In this document: positions 1 to 19,064 of the stretch, one piece after another
Position numbering within the stretch: position 1 is the first letter of the stretch
Layout of the letters: each line of letters starts with the position of its first letter
Assembly: GCA_009838525.1 (NCBI GenBank)
Contig: VXRJ01000034.1
Location: 186,640 to 250,639 of the forward strand
Direction of reading: 5' to 3'
Length of the DNA: 64,000 nucleotides
From: Acidobacteriota bacterium
Lineage (GTDB): Bacteria > Acidobacteriota > Vicinamibacteria > Vicinamibacterales > UBA8438
Notes under the pieces: generated by a model
What the model saw: the letters and a program-made list of their open reading frames with translations, nothing else
Databases searched by the model: none
Told to the model about the DNA's origin: nothing
Program-made: the position numbers and the translations under genes

Positions 1-955
1 CCCGCCGCACCATCCGACGGTTCCGATCGCTGAAGTAAGCGCAAGTGGAGATAAGGTCGCCGTCCGCCGCTCCGGCTTCCGCGATCTCAATGTGCTGACG
101 CGTGATTGGCCTGTACGGGAAAAGTCCTTTCCCGTACCTTTGAACGGGATACTCGAGGTTCTGCGCCCGCCGCAGGTCGTAGCGCGATCCCGCATCGACA
201 AAACGCAACACGTAGGCTGCGCGGCTGGCGAGTTCGCCGTCCCCGAGCATTACGCTCCTATGAACAACCGTCTTGTTGAACAGCAGCGCGTCGCCGGGCT
301 CGAAATCGTCTTCGACCCGGTGATTCTCAAGTATGTCACCGATGGCCGGTGAATTGAGAATCCCCCCACGCATGGCGAAATACTCGTTCACGCTCGTCCT
401 GACCCCCGCCCGATCCTTGGCCCTGAGCGTCGAGACAACCGCCGGTTCGATTTGGTCAAACACAAACTCACCGGATACGACGTGCTGGGGGACATATGCC
501 ATTCCTCCGTGCTGGCCCTTCGTGTCCACCGAATGCAGCGGCGCCCACAATGTGCATCCGAACTCCTCTGCGAATTGGTACCCGAAACTCTGCGCGCCGA
601 CATGCCACGGGAATCCCTTGCTGACCCCCCTTTCGATTTCGAAGCACAGTTCGAACGTGAGAAAGAGATCGCGTTCTACCAGGTCCGTGAGCGCGTTCCG
701 AAAGTAGCGCCGTTCCAGCAGCTGGAAGATGGCGTCCTTGTTGCTCTCGAAGTCATATTTGGCGCGTTTGAACTGTGAATCCGCCTTGAAGTTGTCAACT
801 GTGCCCCGACGCAGTTCGACTTCGACCCGATCAAGCAGGGCTTCGATAACTTCAGCGTTCAAGAATCCCGCCAGTTTGACGAACCCGTCACGCTGGAACT
901 GCGCCTTCTGCTCCGGAGTAATCCGAAACTCATGATCGAAGGGATGTCGGTTCAT
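1..955 (-). CDS. PhyH-family Fe(II)/2-oxoglutarate oxygenase with H-x-G motif (partial, runs off left edge)
   Basis: Open from an ATG at 955 to the window edge (318 codons, no stop). The protein aligns from its first residue with the divergent gene at 1517-2485 (shared motif DGFVKL near residue 23 and FGYQFA near 124), which fixes the start. In PhyH enzymes a WHxD motif and a distal His bind iron and a distal Arg binds 2-oxoglutarate. Here the proximal motif reads W-H118-V-G120, the distal His is H232 (VVHRS) and the likely 2-oxoglutarate Arg is R245. Replacement of the carboxylate ligand by Gly is the arrangement known in WelO5-type non-haem iron halogenases (Ala in SyrB2), where chloride fills the site. 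Whether this protein halogenates is inference; it could also be a degenerate hydroxylase. Its start overlaps the stop of the upstream remnant (ATGA). It may tailor the polyketide encoded nearby. Confidence 0.8.
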   Translation of the reverse strand, partial: MNRHPFDHEFRITPEQKAQFQRDGFVKLAGFLNAEVIEALLDRVEVELRRGTVDNFKADSQFKRAKYDFESNKDAIFQLLERRYFRNALTDLVERDLFLTFELCFEIERGVSKGFPWHVGAQSFGYQFAEEFGCTLWAPLHSVDTKGQHGGMAYVPQHVVSGEFVFDQIEPAVVSTLRAKDRAGVRTSVNEYFAMRGGILNSPAIGDILENHRVEDDFEPGDALLFNKTVVHRSVMLGDGELASRAAYVLRFVDAGSRYDLRRAQNLEYPVQRYGKGLFPYRPITRQHIEIAEAGAADGDLISTCAYFSDRNRRMVRR

Positions 956-1233
956 ACCTTGTTCTCCTCGTGTTCTGTCGGGGCCAGGGCGCGGGTGCCG
1001 TCGCGGGCGTCGCGATTGTCGAGCGGCAGGAAGTGGCAGTGCGAGACGATGAGTTCGAGCTTGTCGCCGACCTGGTAAATCCGGCTCGGGTCCTCGTAGC
1101 GGATGGTGCCGAACTCATCGGAGCCCGAGGTGTAGCTCATCCCGCTCTCGCCTTTCACGATCGGCCGCACTACCATCGACGCCGGCGCCAAGGTTGCCAA
1201 GCGGACCGAAAACTTCGCGATCCCGCCCGTCAC
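952..1233 (-). pseudogene. C-terminal remnant of a DSD1-like D-serine dehydratase / D-threonine aldolase
   Basis: A 93-codon frame starting at a GTG, with an in-frame TAG three codons upstream and no convincing ribosome-binding site. The segment SDEFGTIRYEDPS followed by QVGDKLELIVSHCH resembles the C-terminal metal-binding domain of fold-III PLP enzymes of the D-serine dehydratase and D-threonine aldolase family, whose zinc ligands lie in an H-x-C or H-x-D motif. Here the motif is H-C-H (residues 65-67). The family is normally about 370-400 residues, and the PLP barrel is missing, so this is probably a truncated gene. Its TGA overlaps the ATG of the PhyH gene by 4 bases, so translation of the fragment could couple to that gene. 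Only about 280 bases separate it from the divergent gene, leaving no room for the lost domain. Confidence 0.5.
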
Positions 1234-1516
1234 CCTCGGCTAGTTCCGTGATTAGCGGGGAGACACCCGGTCATTCCGTCATGATATCATTCACCCGTGA
1301 AGCGCCTGCAGATTCAGTTAGACGAAGCCACCTGCGACGCTCTGCGGAGTTAACGCGGCGGCTCTTGACATCGAATGGGTGGGCGCCCGTCTCCATCGTC
1401 AGGCGCTGGCGCGGGCACAGTCGCGAAACGCGCTCCAACCTGGTGAGTGTGTCGCGCGGTATGGCGTTCGCCATCTTCGCCCCGTGCTCTCGGCAGGAGA
1501 CGATGAGGAGCAAGCC

Positions 1517-2485
1517 ATGACGCGACATTCCTTCGATCATGGGTTTCGCATTACGCCCGCACAAAAGAAACAGTTCGAGCGCGACGGGTTCGTCAAATTG
1601 CCCGGATTCCTGAATGCCAACGTAGTCGAAATGTTGCTTCATCGGGTAGACGCCGAAATGGGCCGAGACGCGGAGAAGACCACGGCGCATTCGCTCCTCA
1701 AGCGGGTCACGTATGACCATAAGGGCGACAAAGGCGACATCTTCGAGCTTTTGGAACGGCCTTACGTCCGGCGGGCTTTGACGGATCTAGTGGAACGGGA
1801 TCTTTTCTTCACTTTCGAGCTGTTCGAAGTCGAAAAGAACGTCAGCCCAGGGCAGCCGTGGCAGGTCGGCGTTCAGAGTTTCGGCTATCAGTTCGCGAGA
1901 GAGTTCGGTTGCAACATATGGGCGCCACTTCATCCTGTGAATGCAAAGGGGCAGCGGGGGGGGGTGGCTTGCGTCCCTCGGCCGGTCATTTCGGGGGAGT
2001 GGGTCTTTGAAATGGAAGCTGCGGTGGTATCGACGCTCAAGGCCAGGGAGGAAGCGGGAGTCAAGACGAGCCTGGCGGATTATTTCGAACTCCGTCACGG
2101 CATCCTCAATTCACCGGTCATGCTTGAGATAATGGAGAACCACCAGGTCGAGGACGACTTCGAACCCGGTGACGTCCTCGTGTTTCACAAGATGGTCGTC
2201 CACAAGAGCATCAGGCTTGAGGAAGGAGAGCTTTCCCGGCGGGCGGCCCACGTGCTGCGCTTTATCGATGCGGGATCACACTACGACCTGCAGCGGGCGC
2301 AAGACCTCGACTATCCGATTCGACAGTACCGGAAGGAACTGCTCCCGTACAAGCCCATCGCGCGTCAGCACATCGAACTCGCCGAAGCGGGCGCAGTGCA
2401 CGGCGACCTCCTGGCGGAGAGCGCTTACTTCAGCGACCGTGGACGTCGGATGATCCGGCGCAAGCGGCCTTCGGGTATGGGGTAG
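1517..2485 (+). CDS. PhyH-family protein lacking the proximal iron ligands
   Basis: 322 residues. The ATG at 1517 is preceded by GAGGAG six bases upstream and matches the start of the paralogue at 955, so upstream in-frame codons are not used. The fold is that of phytanoyl-CoA dioxygenase-like proteins, with the distal His (H229, VVHKS) and the following Arg residues (R241/R242) kept. The proximal iron motif that should read WHxD reads W-Q116-V-G118, so both proximal ligands are gone. By family knowledge such a protein should not hold a normal facial triad; it may be a non-catalytic partner of the neighbouring H-x-G paralogue or use a different chemistry (inference). It is divergent from that paralogue and convergent with the Rieske gene. 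No promoter was firmly identified in the 280 bases upstream. Confidence 0.85.
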   Translation: MTRHSFDHGFRITPAQKKQFERDGFVKLPGFLNANVVEMLLHRVDAEMGRDAEKTTAHSLLKRVTYDHKGDKGDIFELLERPYVRRALTDLVERDLFFTFELFEVEKNVSPGQPWQVGVQSFGYQFAREFGCNIWAPLHPVNAKGQRGGVACVPRPVISGEWVFEMEAAVVSTLKAREEAGVKTSLADYFELRHGILNSPVMLEIMENHQVEDDFEPGDVLVFHKMVVHKSIRLEEGELSRRAAHVLRFIDAGSHYDLQRAQDLDYPIRQYRKELLPYKPIARQHIELAEAGAVHGDLLAESAYFSDRGRRMIRRKRPSGMG

Positions 2486-2659
2486 GGCTCCCGAGCGATT
2501 CGCATGGCGATAGCAGGAAACATGGGACCATGGTTCCCAGCGCGGTCCAACCAGGGAATGGGGGTCGGACCCGGAGGTGCGGGGCGAGTCGGGAGGTCTC
2601 TACGCGGTTCTGACGCCGGAGCGAGGCTTCGGGAGCGCATAGACCGGGGCCTCGCCGCT

Positions 2660-3829
2660 TCAACGTGTCCCTTGACCGGAGGGTCCCGACCCAATCCACT
2701 TGTTGACGCTCTCGTGAAAGAACAGAACGAGTTGTTCCTCCTGGCCGAGCATGTGGGTGTCGTTGACACCATTATGAAGATTCCTCTGCACTTTCTCAGC
2801 CATCGCAAAATCCTCGTCACCGATCACCACGCCGCCGTAAATGAATCGATTCCTGAGGGATTGCTGGCCCGATTCGCCGCCGTATCGATCGGGCAAATAG
2901 ACCAACTCGTATGAATACAGCGTCCTGTCCGGCGCGACAGGAAAGAACCTCAGCATCGAAAAAGCGTGCTCATTAATGATAATTATCGTATTAGGGAACA
3001 GAAAATAGAGAAGCTGCACGAAATCCAACAGATTGGTCTCTTCCTTCGGCATCCGGACCGAATCCATCAAGTGGGCCTTCGCCGCCAGGATGCGCAGATG
3101 TGCGCCTTCCGCGTCATGATCCAGAAACCCGCCATACCCCTTGGCAAGGGTGTTCCGGTGCACGGCGGCGACGTGATATCCCTCCAGGTTCAACTGGATC
3201 AGCAGCTTCCAGTTGGCTTTCTTCTCGGTCACGGTTTTCTTGTACCGCACGTAACGGTCCAGCGCGAAGTGTTCAAAGTCCTCCGAGAAACACCCCAGGT
3301 CTTCGATCGGAGCGAGCGGGCCGTCCTCTTTCGGGTGTACCCAAACGAGTCCCGTGCTCTCTGTTACCGGGAGCTCCTTCAGACCGAGGTCCTGCTTGTT
3401 GATGCCAGGGAAAGCGAATGCACACGGCATGCCGCTCAGCGCGCCGTCCAACCCGTAGGTCCAGCCGTGGAATGGGCACACGAACGCGCGCAATGGTTCA
3501 TCTCTCTCTCTCTCCACCAACGGCGCGCCGCGGTGGCGGCAGGTGTTCATGAAAGCCCGCAGGACACCGTCGTTCCCCCGAACGACGACATAGGGTTGGT
3601 GGTTCCAGTCGCTGAGCATGTATTGCCCGGGCTTGCGTACTCTGTCCACGTGGCCGGCGACGAAGGGGCAATCCGAAAAGACGGTTTCGAGTTCCCGGTC
3701 GAGAATCTCCTGGTTCGTATAGGGGTCCAGAGACAGATGTGAGATTCCTCCGTTAGCCCGTTGGTCCCGGCCTCGCTTCCGAAGCTCCACCATCCTGTCG
3801 AGCAGTGCCATCTGGACATCATGTTTCAT
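2660..3829 (-). CDS. Rieske non-haem iron oxygenase, alpha subunit type
   Basis: 389 residues from the ATG at 3829; the longer open frame upstream has no family similarity and is excluded. The Rieske [2Fe-2S] ligands are visible as C97-x-H99 (TCRHRG) and C118-P-F-H121 (CPFHGW). The mononuclear iron segment has E216-G-Y-H219 and H224 in the order normal for ring-hydroxylating oxygenase large subunits and related demethylases. Electrons would have to come from a ferredoxin or reductase encoded elsewhere, since none is adjacent. No beta subunit is present, which fits single-component Rieske enzymes acting on natural products or quaternary amines. It lies between the PhyH paralogues and the polyketide synthase, so a tailoring role is plausible but inferred. 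The substrate cannot be read from the sequence. Confidence 0.9.
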   Translation of the reverse strand: MKHDVQMALLDRMVELRKRGRDQRANGGISHLSLDPYTNQEILDRELETVFSDCPFVAGHVDRVRKPGQYMLSDWNHQPYVVVRGNDGVLRAFMNTCRHRGAPLVERERDEPLRAFVCPFHGWTYGLDGALSGMPCAFAFPGINKQDLGLKELPVTESTGLVWVHPKEDGPLAPIEDLGCFSEDFEHFALDRYVRYKKTVTEKKANWKLLIQLNLEGYHVAAVHRNTLAKGYGGFLDHDAEGAHLRILAAKAHLMDSVRMPKEETNLLDFVQLLYFLFPNTIIIINEHAFSMLRFFPVAPDRTLYSYELVYLPDRYGGESGQQSLRNRFIYGGVVIGDEDFAMAEKVQRNLHNGVNDTHMLGQEEQLVLFFHESVNKWIGSGPSGQGTR

Positions 3830-4530
3830 CGTTTCGTCCCCATACAGTAAACGTTTCAACAGCCGGAATCGGCGATCAGGAATCCGCCGATCTTGCCGTT
3901 CGCACGGGGTCCCCACTCGGCGTAAGCGCAACGGCGCCTCGCGACGGGGCAGAGGCGCGACATGACGATGGTCCGCCGCCAGAACCCGGCTTCTCCACGA
4001 TGGCCGGTTGGCCCAGCCCACCCTCCGGTGGAGCACGAGCCGCGCCACGGTCGACGGCCCGTGCGACACGTTGCGGTGACGGATCCGCTGATCCGAATCA
4101 TGCTCGTCTCTATCGTCTGGACCGAACACAACCTTCTGACCACGCTCCGATGTTATTGTCGCAAGTAATTCCGGGTCAATTCGTAAACGGCAAAGGCCCG
4201 GTCCTCTTCCGGCGGTACGCCAGCGAGTTTTCCAAGCCCCAGGGAGCACGCGATGGCGCCACCTTGGAGCAGTTGCGGTCGGGAGCCGATTTCGGCGCCG
4301 GACGTCCGACCAGCTGAACCCTCAAATCCTAGCGCCAGTACCCGATTGCCACGTGCCATGGGCCTTACAACGCGTTGACATGGATATCTCAGTCCGGATA
4401 GCGTCGCCGTGCGGCGTGATTGAGCAAGGAGCAAGCGGGCCGGCTGGGGGCGGTGTCTGGATGGATGCAGTTCTCGTGAAGCGCCCTGTGGAGGCGGTGC
4501 GGACGGAATCGATTCCGGTTCCTTGCATCC
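3830..4530. other. 700-base stretch without a recognisable gene
   Basis: Upstream regions of the divergent Rieske (minus) and hydrolase (plus) genes. Short open frames occur on both strands (for example minus 4153-4434 and 3856-4143), but none has a ribosome-binding site, family motif or signal peptide that I recognise. The region may contain decayed coding sequence together with two promoters; I see no convincing promoter boxes. Confidence 0.5.
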
Positions 4531-5463
4531 ATGGTCCTTCCTGACCAGAATCGATCTTCATCCATGGCGACCGAGGCGGTGTGGGAGGTGCCCGAACCAC
4601 TTTCGACGTGTGAAGTCCGTCTGGACGCCGAAACCGTCACCACCGTGCGCCAACACGGCAATCCGTCGGGGCCGAGGGTCTTCGTGAGCCACGCCAGCGG
4701 TCTGGCGACGGATCTCTATTATCCGTACTGGTCGCTGCTCGCGGACGATTACGACCTGATGGTCTACGACCTCAGGAATCACGGCTGGAACAGTGTCGGC
4801 CCCCAGTGGAAGCACAATGTCCCGACACTGATTCACGACCATGACACCATTCTGGAGGCCATCGACCGCGTCTATGGAAGCAAGCTGACCGTCGGGGTCT
4901 TTCATTCGCTCACCACGATTGTCGCGCTCCTCTCCGTCAACAAGTTCTATTCGGCGTTGGTTCTGTTCGATCCGCCCTTGACCAGGGCCGGCATGAGTCA
5001 ACGAGAGCAGCTGGAAGCCGCTGAGCGCACGGCCGCCGCGTATCGGCAGCGGGCCCATCGCTTCAGGAAGCGCGAGGATTTCGTCGAGCTCCTACGGATG
5101 TTCCCAATGTTCCGGCGAAGCGTTCCCGGCGTGCGCGAGCTCATGGCGCGGACCACGCTTCGTCGGTCCGCAAGTGGCGAGGGCTATGAGCTTCGCTGCC
5201 CTCCCGAGTACGAAGCGCAACTAATGCTCTACTGCCGAAGCTTCTTCCCGCTGCTGGATCTCGATCTGCTCGAGTGCCCGACGAAATTCATCGGCGCCGA
5301 CCCCACGATCCCGCATGCGTATCTGCCGGCCCTGGACCCGCGGCTCGCCTCGCTGGTGGACTACGACTTCATCCCGGAAGCAACGCACATGCTGCCACTG
5401 GAAAAACCAGAGGAGTGCGCTGCCCTGACACGCGAGTTCCTGGAGCGGCACGGCCTCGCGTAG
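4531..5463 (+). CDS. alpha/beta hydrolase with altered nucleophile elbow
   Basis: 310 residues from ATG 4531; ATG 4564 (MATEAV) is an equally possible start, and neither has a clear ribosome-binding site. The fold is recognisable from the oxyanion strand (VFVSHASGLATD), the strand VYDLRNHGW, the elbow, an acid candidate (GADPT) and the terminal His in EATHMLP. The elbow reads G-V-F-H-S-L-T rather than G-x-S-x-G: the Ser after His is present but the second Gly is Thr, which is unusual for an active hydrolase. It is convergent with the polyketide synthase gene, which has no thioesterase domain, so a role in releasing or editing the chain in trans is an attractive but unproven idea. No signal peptide is seen, so it should be cytoplasmic. 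Confidence 0.8.
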   Translation: MVLPDQNRSSSMATEAVWEVPEPLSTCEVRLDAETVTTVRQHGNPSGPRVFVSHASGLATDLYYPYWSLLADDYDLMVYDLRNHGWNSVGPQWKHNVPTLIHDHDTILEAIDRVYGSKLTVGVFHSLTTIVALLSVNKFYSALVLFDPPLTRAGMSQREQLEAAERTAAAYRQRAHRFRKREDFVELLRMFPMFRRSVPGVRELMARTTLRRSASGEGYELRCPPEYEAQLMLYCRSFFPLLDLDLLECPTKFIGADPTIPHAYLPALDPRLASLVDYDFIPEATHMLPLEKPEECAALTREFLERHGLA

Positions 5464-5481
5464 CGCCGGTTCGGCCGGCGC
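5463..5481. terminator. hairpin between convergent genes
   Basis: A perfect 7-bp inverted repeat (GCGCCGG, loop TTCGG, CCGGCGC) begins in the last base of the hydrolase stop codon and lies in the 42-base gap between the convergent hydrolase and polyketide synthase genes. There is no T-tract on either side, so termination is plausible but not shown. Confidence 0.4.
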
Positions 5482-5505
5482 CCCGGAGGACTCGCCAGCG
5501 GGGGA

Positions 5506-15906
<10,401 letters not shown>

Positions 15907-16028
15907 CGATTCCTCCGTCTGCGAATGAGGGTATCACGGAGAGGCATCTTCACCCGACATCACGTGTTGCCTTCGGACCCCGATGCCTCGGGCGCCGTTC
16001 TATTTTCTGGCACGGAGAGGAGGCCGTC

Positions 16029-16545
16029 GTGGGACGTTCCGCAACGAAATCTGAGAGCAGCAAGCGGGATGCGAGGACCAAGCTCGCCGAGCACCGCCTG
16101 AGCGTGTTGGAGTTGGCCCGGGAGCTAGGGAACGTCGCCGAGGCGTGCCGCCAGCGCGGACTGGATCGGACGAGCTACGAGGGGAAGCGGCGCTTCCAGA
16201 CCCACGGGTTCGAGGGTCTGAAGGACCTGCCGCCGATCCACAAGAGCCATCCCCAGACGACGCCGCCGGAAACGGTGGAGCGGATCAAGGAACTGGCGCT
16301 GAAGCACCCGGCGTATGGTTGCAACCGTCTTGAAGCGATGCCGTCGCTGGAGGGCCGGCGGGTGTCGTAGATCACGATCCAGAAGATCCTCAACGACAAC
16401 GGTCTGGGCGCGCGGCATGACCGGTTCCTGCATGTCCCCAAGCAGCCCGAGGCCGCGGTGGCGGTATTACACGGCATCGAGCATCGTCTGCTACGAGAGC
16501 GTCGAGGCCCTAGAGGAACCACACCAGACAAGAATGACGTTTACA
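16029..16545 (+). pseudogene. IS481-type transposase remnant
   Basis: The frame from GTG 16029 encodes a helix-turn-helix segment typical of IS481 or integrase-core transposases (LARELGNVAEACRQRGLDR, then GFEGLKDLPPIHKSHP and HPAYGCNRLEA). It meets a TAG at 16368, after which the same frame continues with ITIQKILNDNGLGARHDR, so the stop interrupts a once-continuous gene. That segment is then joined directly to FLHVPKQPEAAVAVLH, a motif that in intact members lies well inside the DDE core, implying an internal deletion. Beyond about 16480 similarity is lost. No terminal inverted repeats or target duplication were recognised. The fragment sits between the PKS promoter and the kinase gene and marks past insertion. 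Confidence 0.75.
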
Positions 16546-16566
16546 TATACATTTCGGGTCTTTATC

Positions 16567-18981
16567 ATGAATTCAGTTGTTATTCTTCCGATAGATGGCT
16601 TTGAGCCTTACTATCATCGGCATGGCAACGAGAGCCACTTGAACGGTCCTGACGAACTGAAACGCGAGAACGCGGCACTACGTGACCGCATCTCCGCGCT
16701 CAGCGCGGCCATCCTGCGGATCAGCGCGAGCCTCGATGTCCACACCGTGCTGCGGGAAGTCGTCGACAGCGCCTGCGCGCTGATTGGCGCCCGCTACGGC
16801 GTGATCACGACCGTCGACGACGCCGGGCAGCCCCAGGAGTTCGTCACTTCCGGCTTCACGCCGGAGGAGCGCCAGGAGTTGGTCGACTGGCCCGAGGGGC
16901 CGCAGCTCTTCGCGCACTTCAAGAGCCTGACGGGCGCGGTTCGGCTCAACGACCTGCACGCCTACGTCCGGTCGCTGGGCTTCGCTCCGGACCTGATGCG
17001 CGAGAAAACCCTGGCCGGCACGCCCATGCGCCACCACGGGGCGCATGTCGGTAGCTTCTTCCTCAACGGGAAGCAGGGCGGGCCGGAGTTCACGCGCGAG
17101 GACGAAGAGATCCTGGTCCTGTTCGCCTCGCAGGCGGCGGCGGCGATAACCAACGCCCGCAAGCACCGCGACGAGCAGCGGGCGCGGGCCGATCTGGAGG
17201 CCCTGGTCGACACCTCGCCGGTGGGCGTCGCGGTCTTCGACGCCCGGACCGGCCATCCGGTGTTGTTCAACCGGGAGGCGAAGCGGATCGTGGGCAGCCT
17301 GGCCGCGCCTGACCGCCCGCCGGAGGAGCTGTTGGGGGTGCTGATCTGCCGGCGCGCCGATGGCCGGGAGGTGGCCCTCGACGAGTTCCCGCTGGCGGAG
17401 CAGTGGACCGATCCCGAGACGGTGCGTGCCGAGGAAATGGTGCTCTCGGTCCCCGACGGCCGGAGCGTCCGGACGCTGGTCAACGCTACGCCGATCCGCT
17501 CGGCGGATGGTGCGGTCGAATCGATGATCGTTACCCTGCAGGACCTGGCGCCGCTTGAGGAGCTGGAGCATCTGCGGGCCGAGTTCCTCAGCATGGTGAG
17601 CCACGAGCTGCGGGTCCCGCTCACCTCGATCATGGGCTCGACGGCCGCCGCGCTGGGCGCCGCACCGCCCGACCCGGCCGAGACGCGCCAGTTCTTCCGG
17701 ATCATCGACGAGCAGGCCGACCACATGCGTGGCTTGATCAACGACCTGCTGGACGCGGGGCGCATCGAGACGGGCACGCTGACGATCGCTCCCGCGGCAA
17801 CGGAGGTGGCCGGCCTGGTGGACGAGGCCAGGACCACGTACCTCAGCGGCGGCGGCCGGCACCCGCTGGAGATCGACCTGCCGGCCGACCTGCCGCAGGT
17901 GATGGCCGACAGACAGCGCATCGTCCAGGTTCTCAACAACCTGCTGTCGAACGCGGCGCGGCACGCTCCCTCCTCGTCGCCCATCCGGGTCGCGGCCGAG
18001 CGGGACGGCGTCTACGTGGCGGTCTCGGTCTCCGACGAAGGCCGGGGCGTGCCGGCGGACCGGCTGCCGCTGCTGTTCCGGAAGCGCGGTGGCTTCGCTG
18101 CGGCCGATCCGGCGCGCGGGTCCGGAGGGCTCGGCCTCGGCATCTGCAAGGGACTGGTGGAGGCCCACGGGGGCCGCATCTGGGCCGAGAGCGAAGGCTC
18201 GGGGCTAGGCACGCGCTTCTCGTTCACGATCCCGGTGGCCGACGAGGCGGCTGCCGCCACCCCGGCCGGCTCCGGTGCGGACGCTTCGCCGCCGGACGAC
18301 GGCCGGACGCGCGTCCTGGTTCTCGACGACGACCCGCAGACGCTGCGCTCGGTTCGGGACGCGCTCACGGCGGCCGGCTACTCCCCCGTCGTGACGGGCG
18401 ACCCGGAGGAGCTGGCTCGGCTCGTCGAGACGAAGCAGCCTCAACTGGTCCTGCTCGACCTGAAGCTGCCGGGGGCGGACGGCATCGAGCTGATGCACCG
18501 CGTCCCCGAGCTGGCCGAGTTGCCGGTCATCTTCATCTCAGGCTACGGCCGCGACGAGACCATCGCGCGGGCCTTGCAGGCCGGCGCCGCCGACTACATC
18601 GTCAAGCCCTTCTCGCCGACGGAGCTGACGGCCCGGGTGCGGGCGACGTTGCGGCGGCTCGGCGACGTGGAGCCGTTCCGGCTCGGCGACCTCGCCATCC
18701 ACTACGAGGAGCGCCGGGTGACGGTCGCGGGCCGCACGGTGCGGCTGACGGCCACCGAGTACGAGCTGCTGCGCGCGCTGTCGCTCAACCCGCGACGGGT
18801 CCACACCTACGACGCGCTGCTGGGCCAGGTGTGGCGCGGCAAGAAAAAAGCCAACGTGCCGCGGTTGCGCGCCTACGTGAAAAGGCTCCGCCACAAGCTG
18901 GGCGATGACGCGGAGCGGCCAGCCTACATCGTGACCGAGCGCCGGGTCGGCTACCGCATGGCCCGGCCGGACGACCCGTGA
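16567..18981 (+). CDS. hybrid protein: GAF-PAS sensor histidine kinase fused to an OmpR-type response regulator
   Basis: 804 residues from ATG 16567 (MNSVVIL); an in-frame ATG at 16534 is possible, and upstream codons belong to the transposase relic. Domains in order: short coiled start, GAF (about 40-195), PAS-like (about 205-320), HisKA with phospho-acceptor H346 (MVSHELRVPL), HATPase with N box NNLLSNAARHAP and G box GLGLGICKG, receiver with acidic pair LDDDPQ, phospho-acceptor D631 (LLDLKLPG) and Lys in VKPFS, then a winged-helix DNA-binding domain (about 695-800; LTATEYELLRAL). Sensing, phosphotransfer and promoter binding thus lie in one soluble polypeptide with no membrane segment, which is uncommon for OmpR-type regulators. 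The start region is AT-rich compared with its surroundings. Targets are unknown; the next intact gene in the same direction is 19639. Confidence 0.88.
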   Translation: MNSVVILPIDGFEPYYHRHGNESHLNGPDELKRENAALRDRISALSAAILRISASLDVHTVLREVVDSACALIGARYGVITTVDDAGQPQEFVTSGFTPEERQELVDWPEGPQLFAHFKSLTGAVRLNDLHAYVRSLGFAPDLMREKTLAGTPMRHHGAHVGSFFLNGKQGGPEFTREDEEILVLFASQAAAAITNARKHRDEQRARADLEALVDTSPVGVAVFDARTGHPVLFNREAKRIVGSLAAPDRPPEELLGVLICRRADGREVALDEFPLAEQWTDPETVRAEEMVLSVPDGRSVRTLVNATPIRSADGAVESMIVTLQDLAPLEELEHLRAEFLSMVSHELRVPLTSIMGSTAAALGAAPPDPAETRQFFRIIDEQADHMRGLINDLLDAGRIETGTLTIAPAATEVAGLVDEARTTYLSGGGRHPLEIDLPADLPQVMADRQRIVQVLNNLLSNAARHAPSSSPIRVAAERDGVYVAVSVSDEGRGVPADRLPLLFRKRGGFAAADPARGSGGLGLGICKGLVEAHGGRIWAESEGSGLGTRFSFTIPVADEAAAATPAGSGADASPPDDGRTRVLVLDDDPQTLRSVRDALTAAGYSPVVTGDPEELARLVETKQPQLVLLDLKLPGADGIELMHRVPELAELPVIFISGYGRDETIARALQAGAADYIVKPFSPTELTARVRATLRRLGDVEPFRLGDLAIHYEERRVTVAGRTVRLTATEYELLRALSLNPRRVHTYDALLGQVWRGKKKANVPRLRAYVKRLRHKLGDDAERPAYIVTERRVGYRMARPDDP

Positions 18982-19064
18982 CGGCCTCGTAACGCGTCCC
19001 GGAATCCGGGGTGCAAGAACCAGACCCTCTGTTGGCTACTCAGGCAGGGCGAGTCGCCTAATTC

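Noticed and set aside
1365-1370. TTGACA as a promoter for the plus-strand PhyH gene
   Set aside because: No acceptable -10 box at 16-18 bases downstream.
3830-4249. N-terminal extension of the Rieske frame
   Set aside because: Arg-rich with no family similarity; the ATG at 3829 gives a normal-length enzyme.
18240-18310. Possible frameshift fusing a kinase and a response regulator
   Set aside because: The linker is Ala/Gly/Asp-rich and in a single clean frame with consistent codon use, so the fusion is taken as real.
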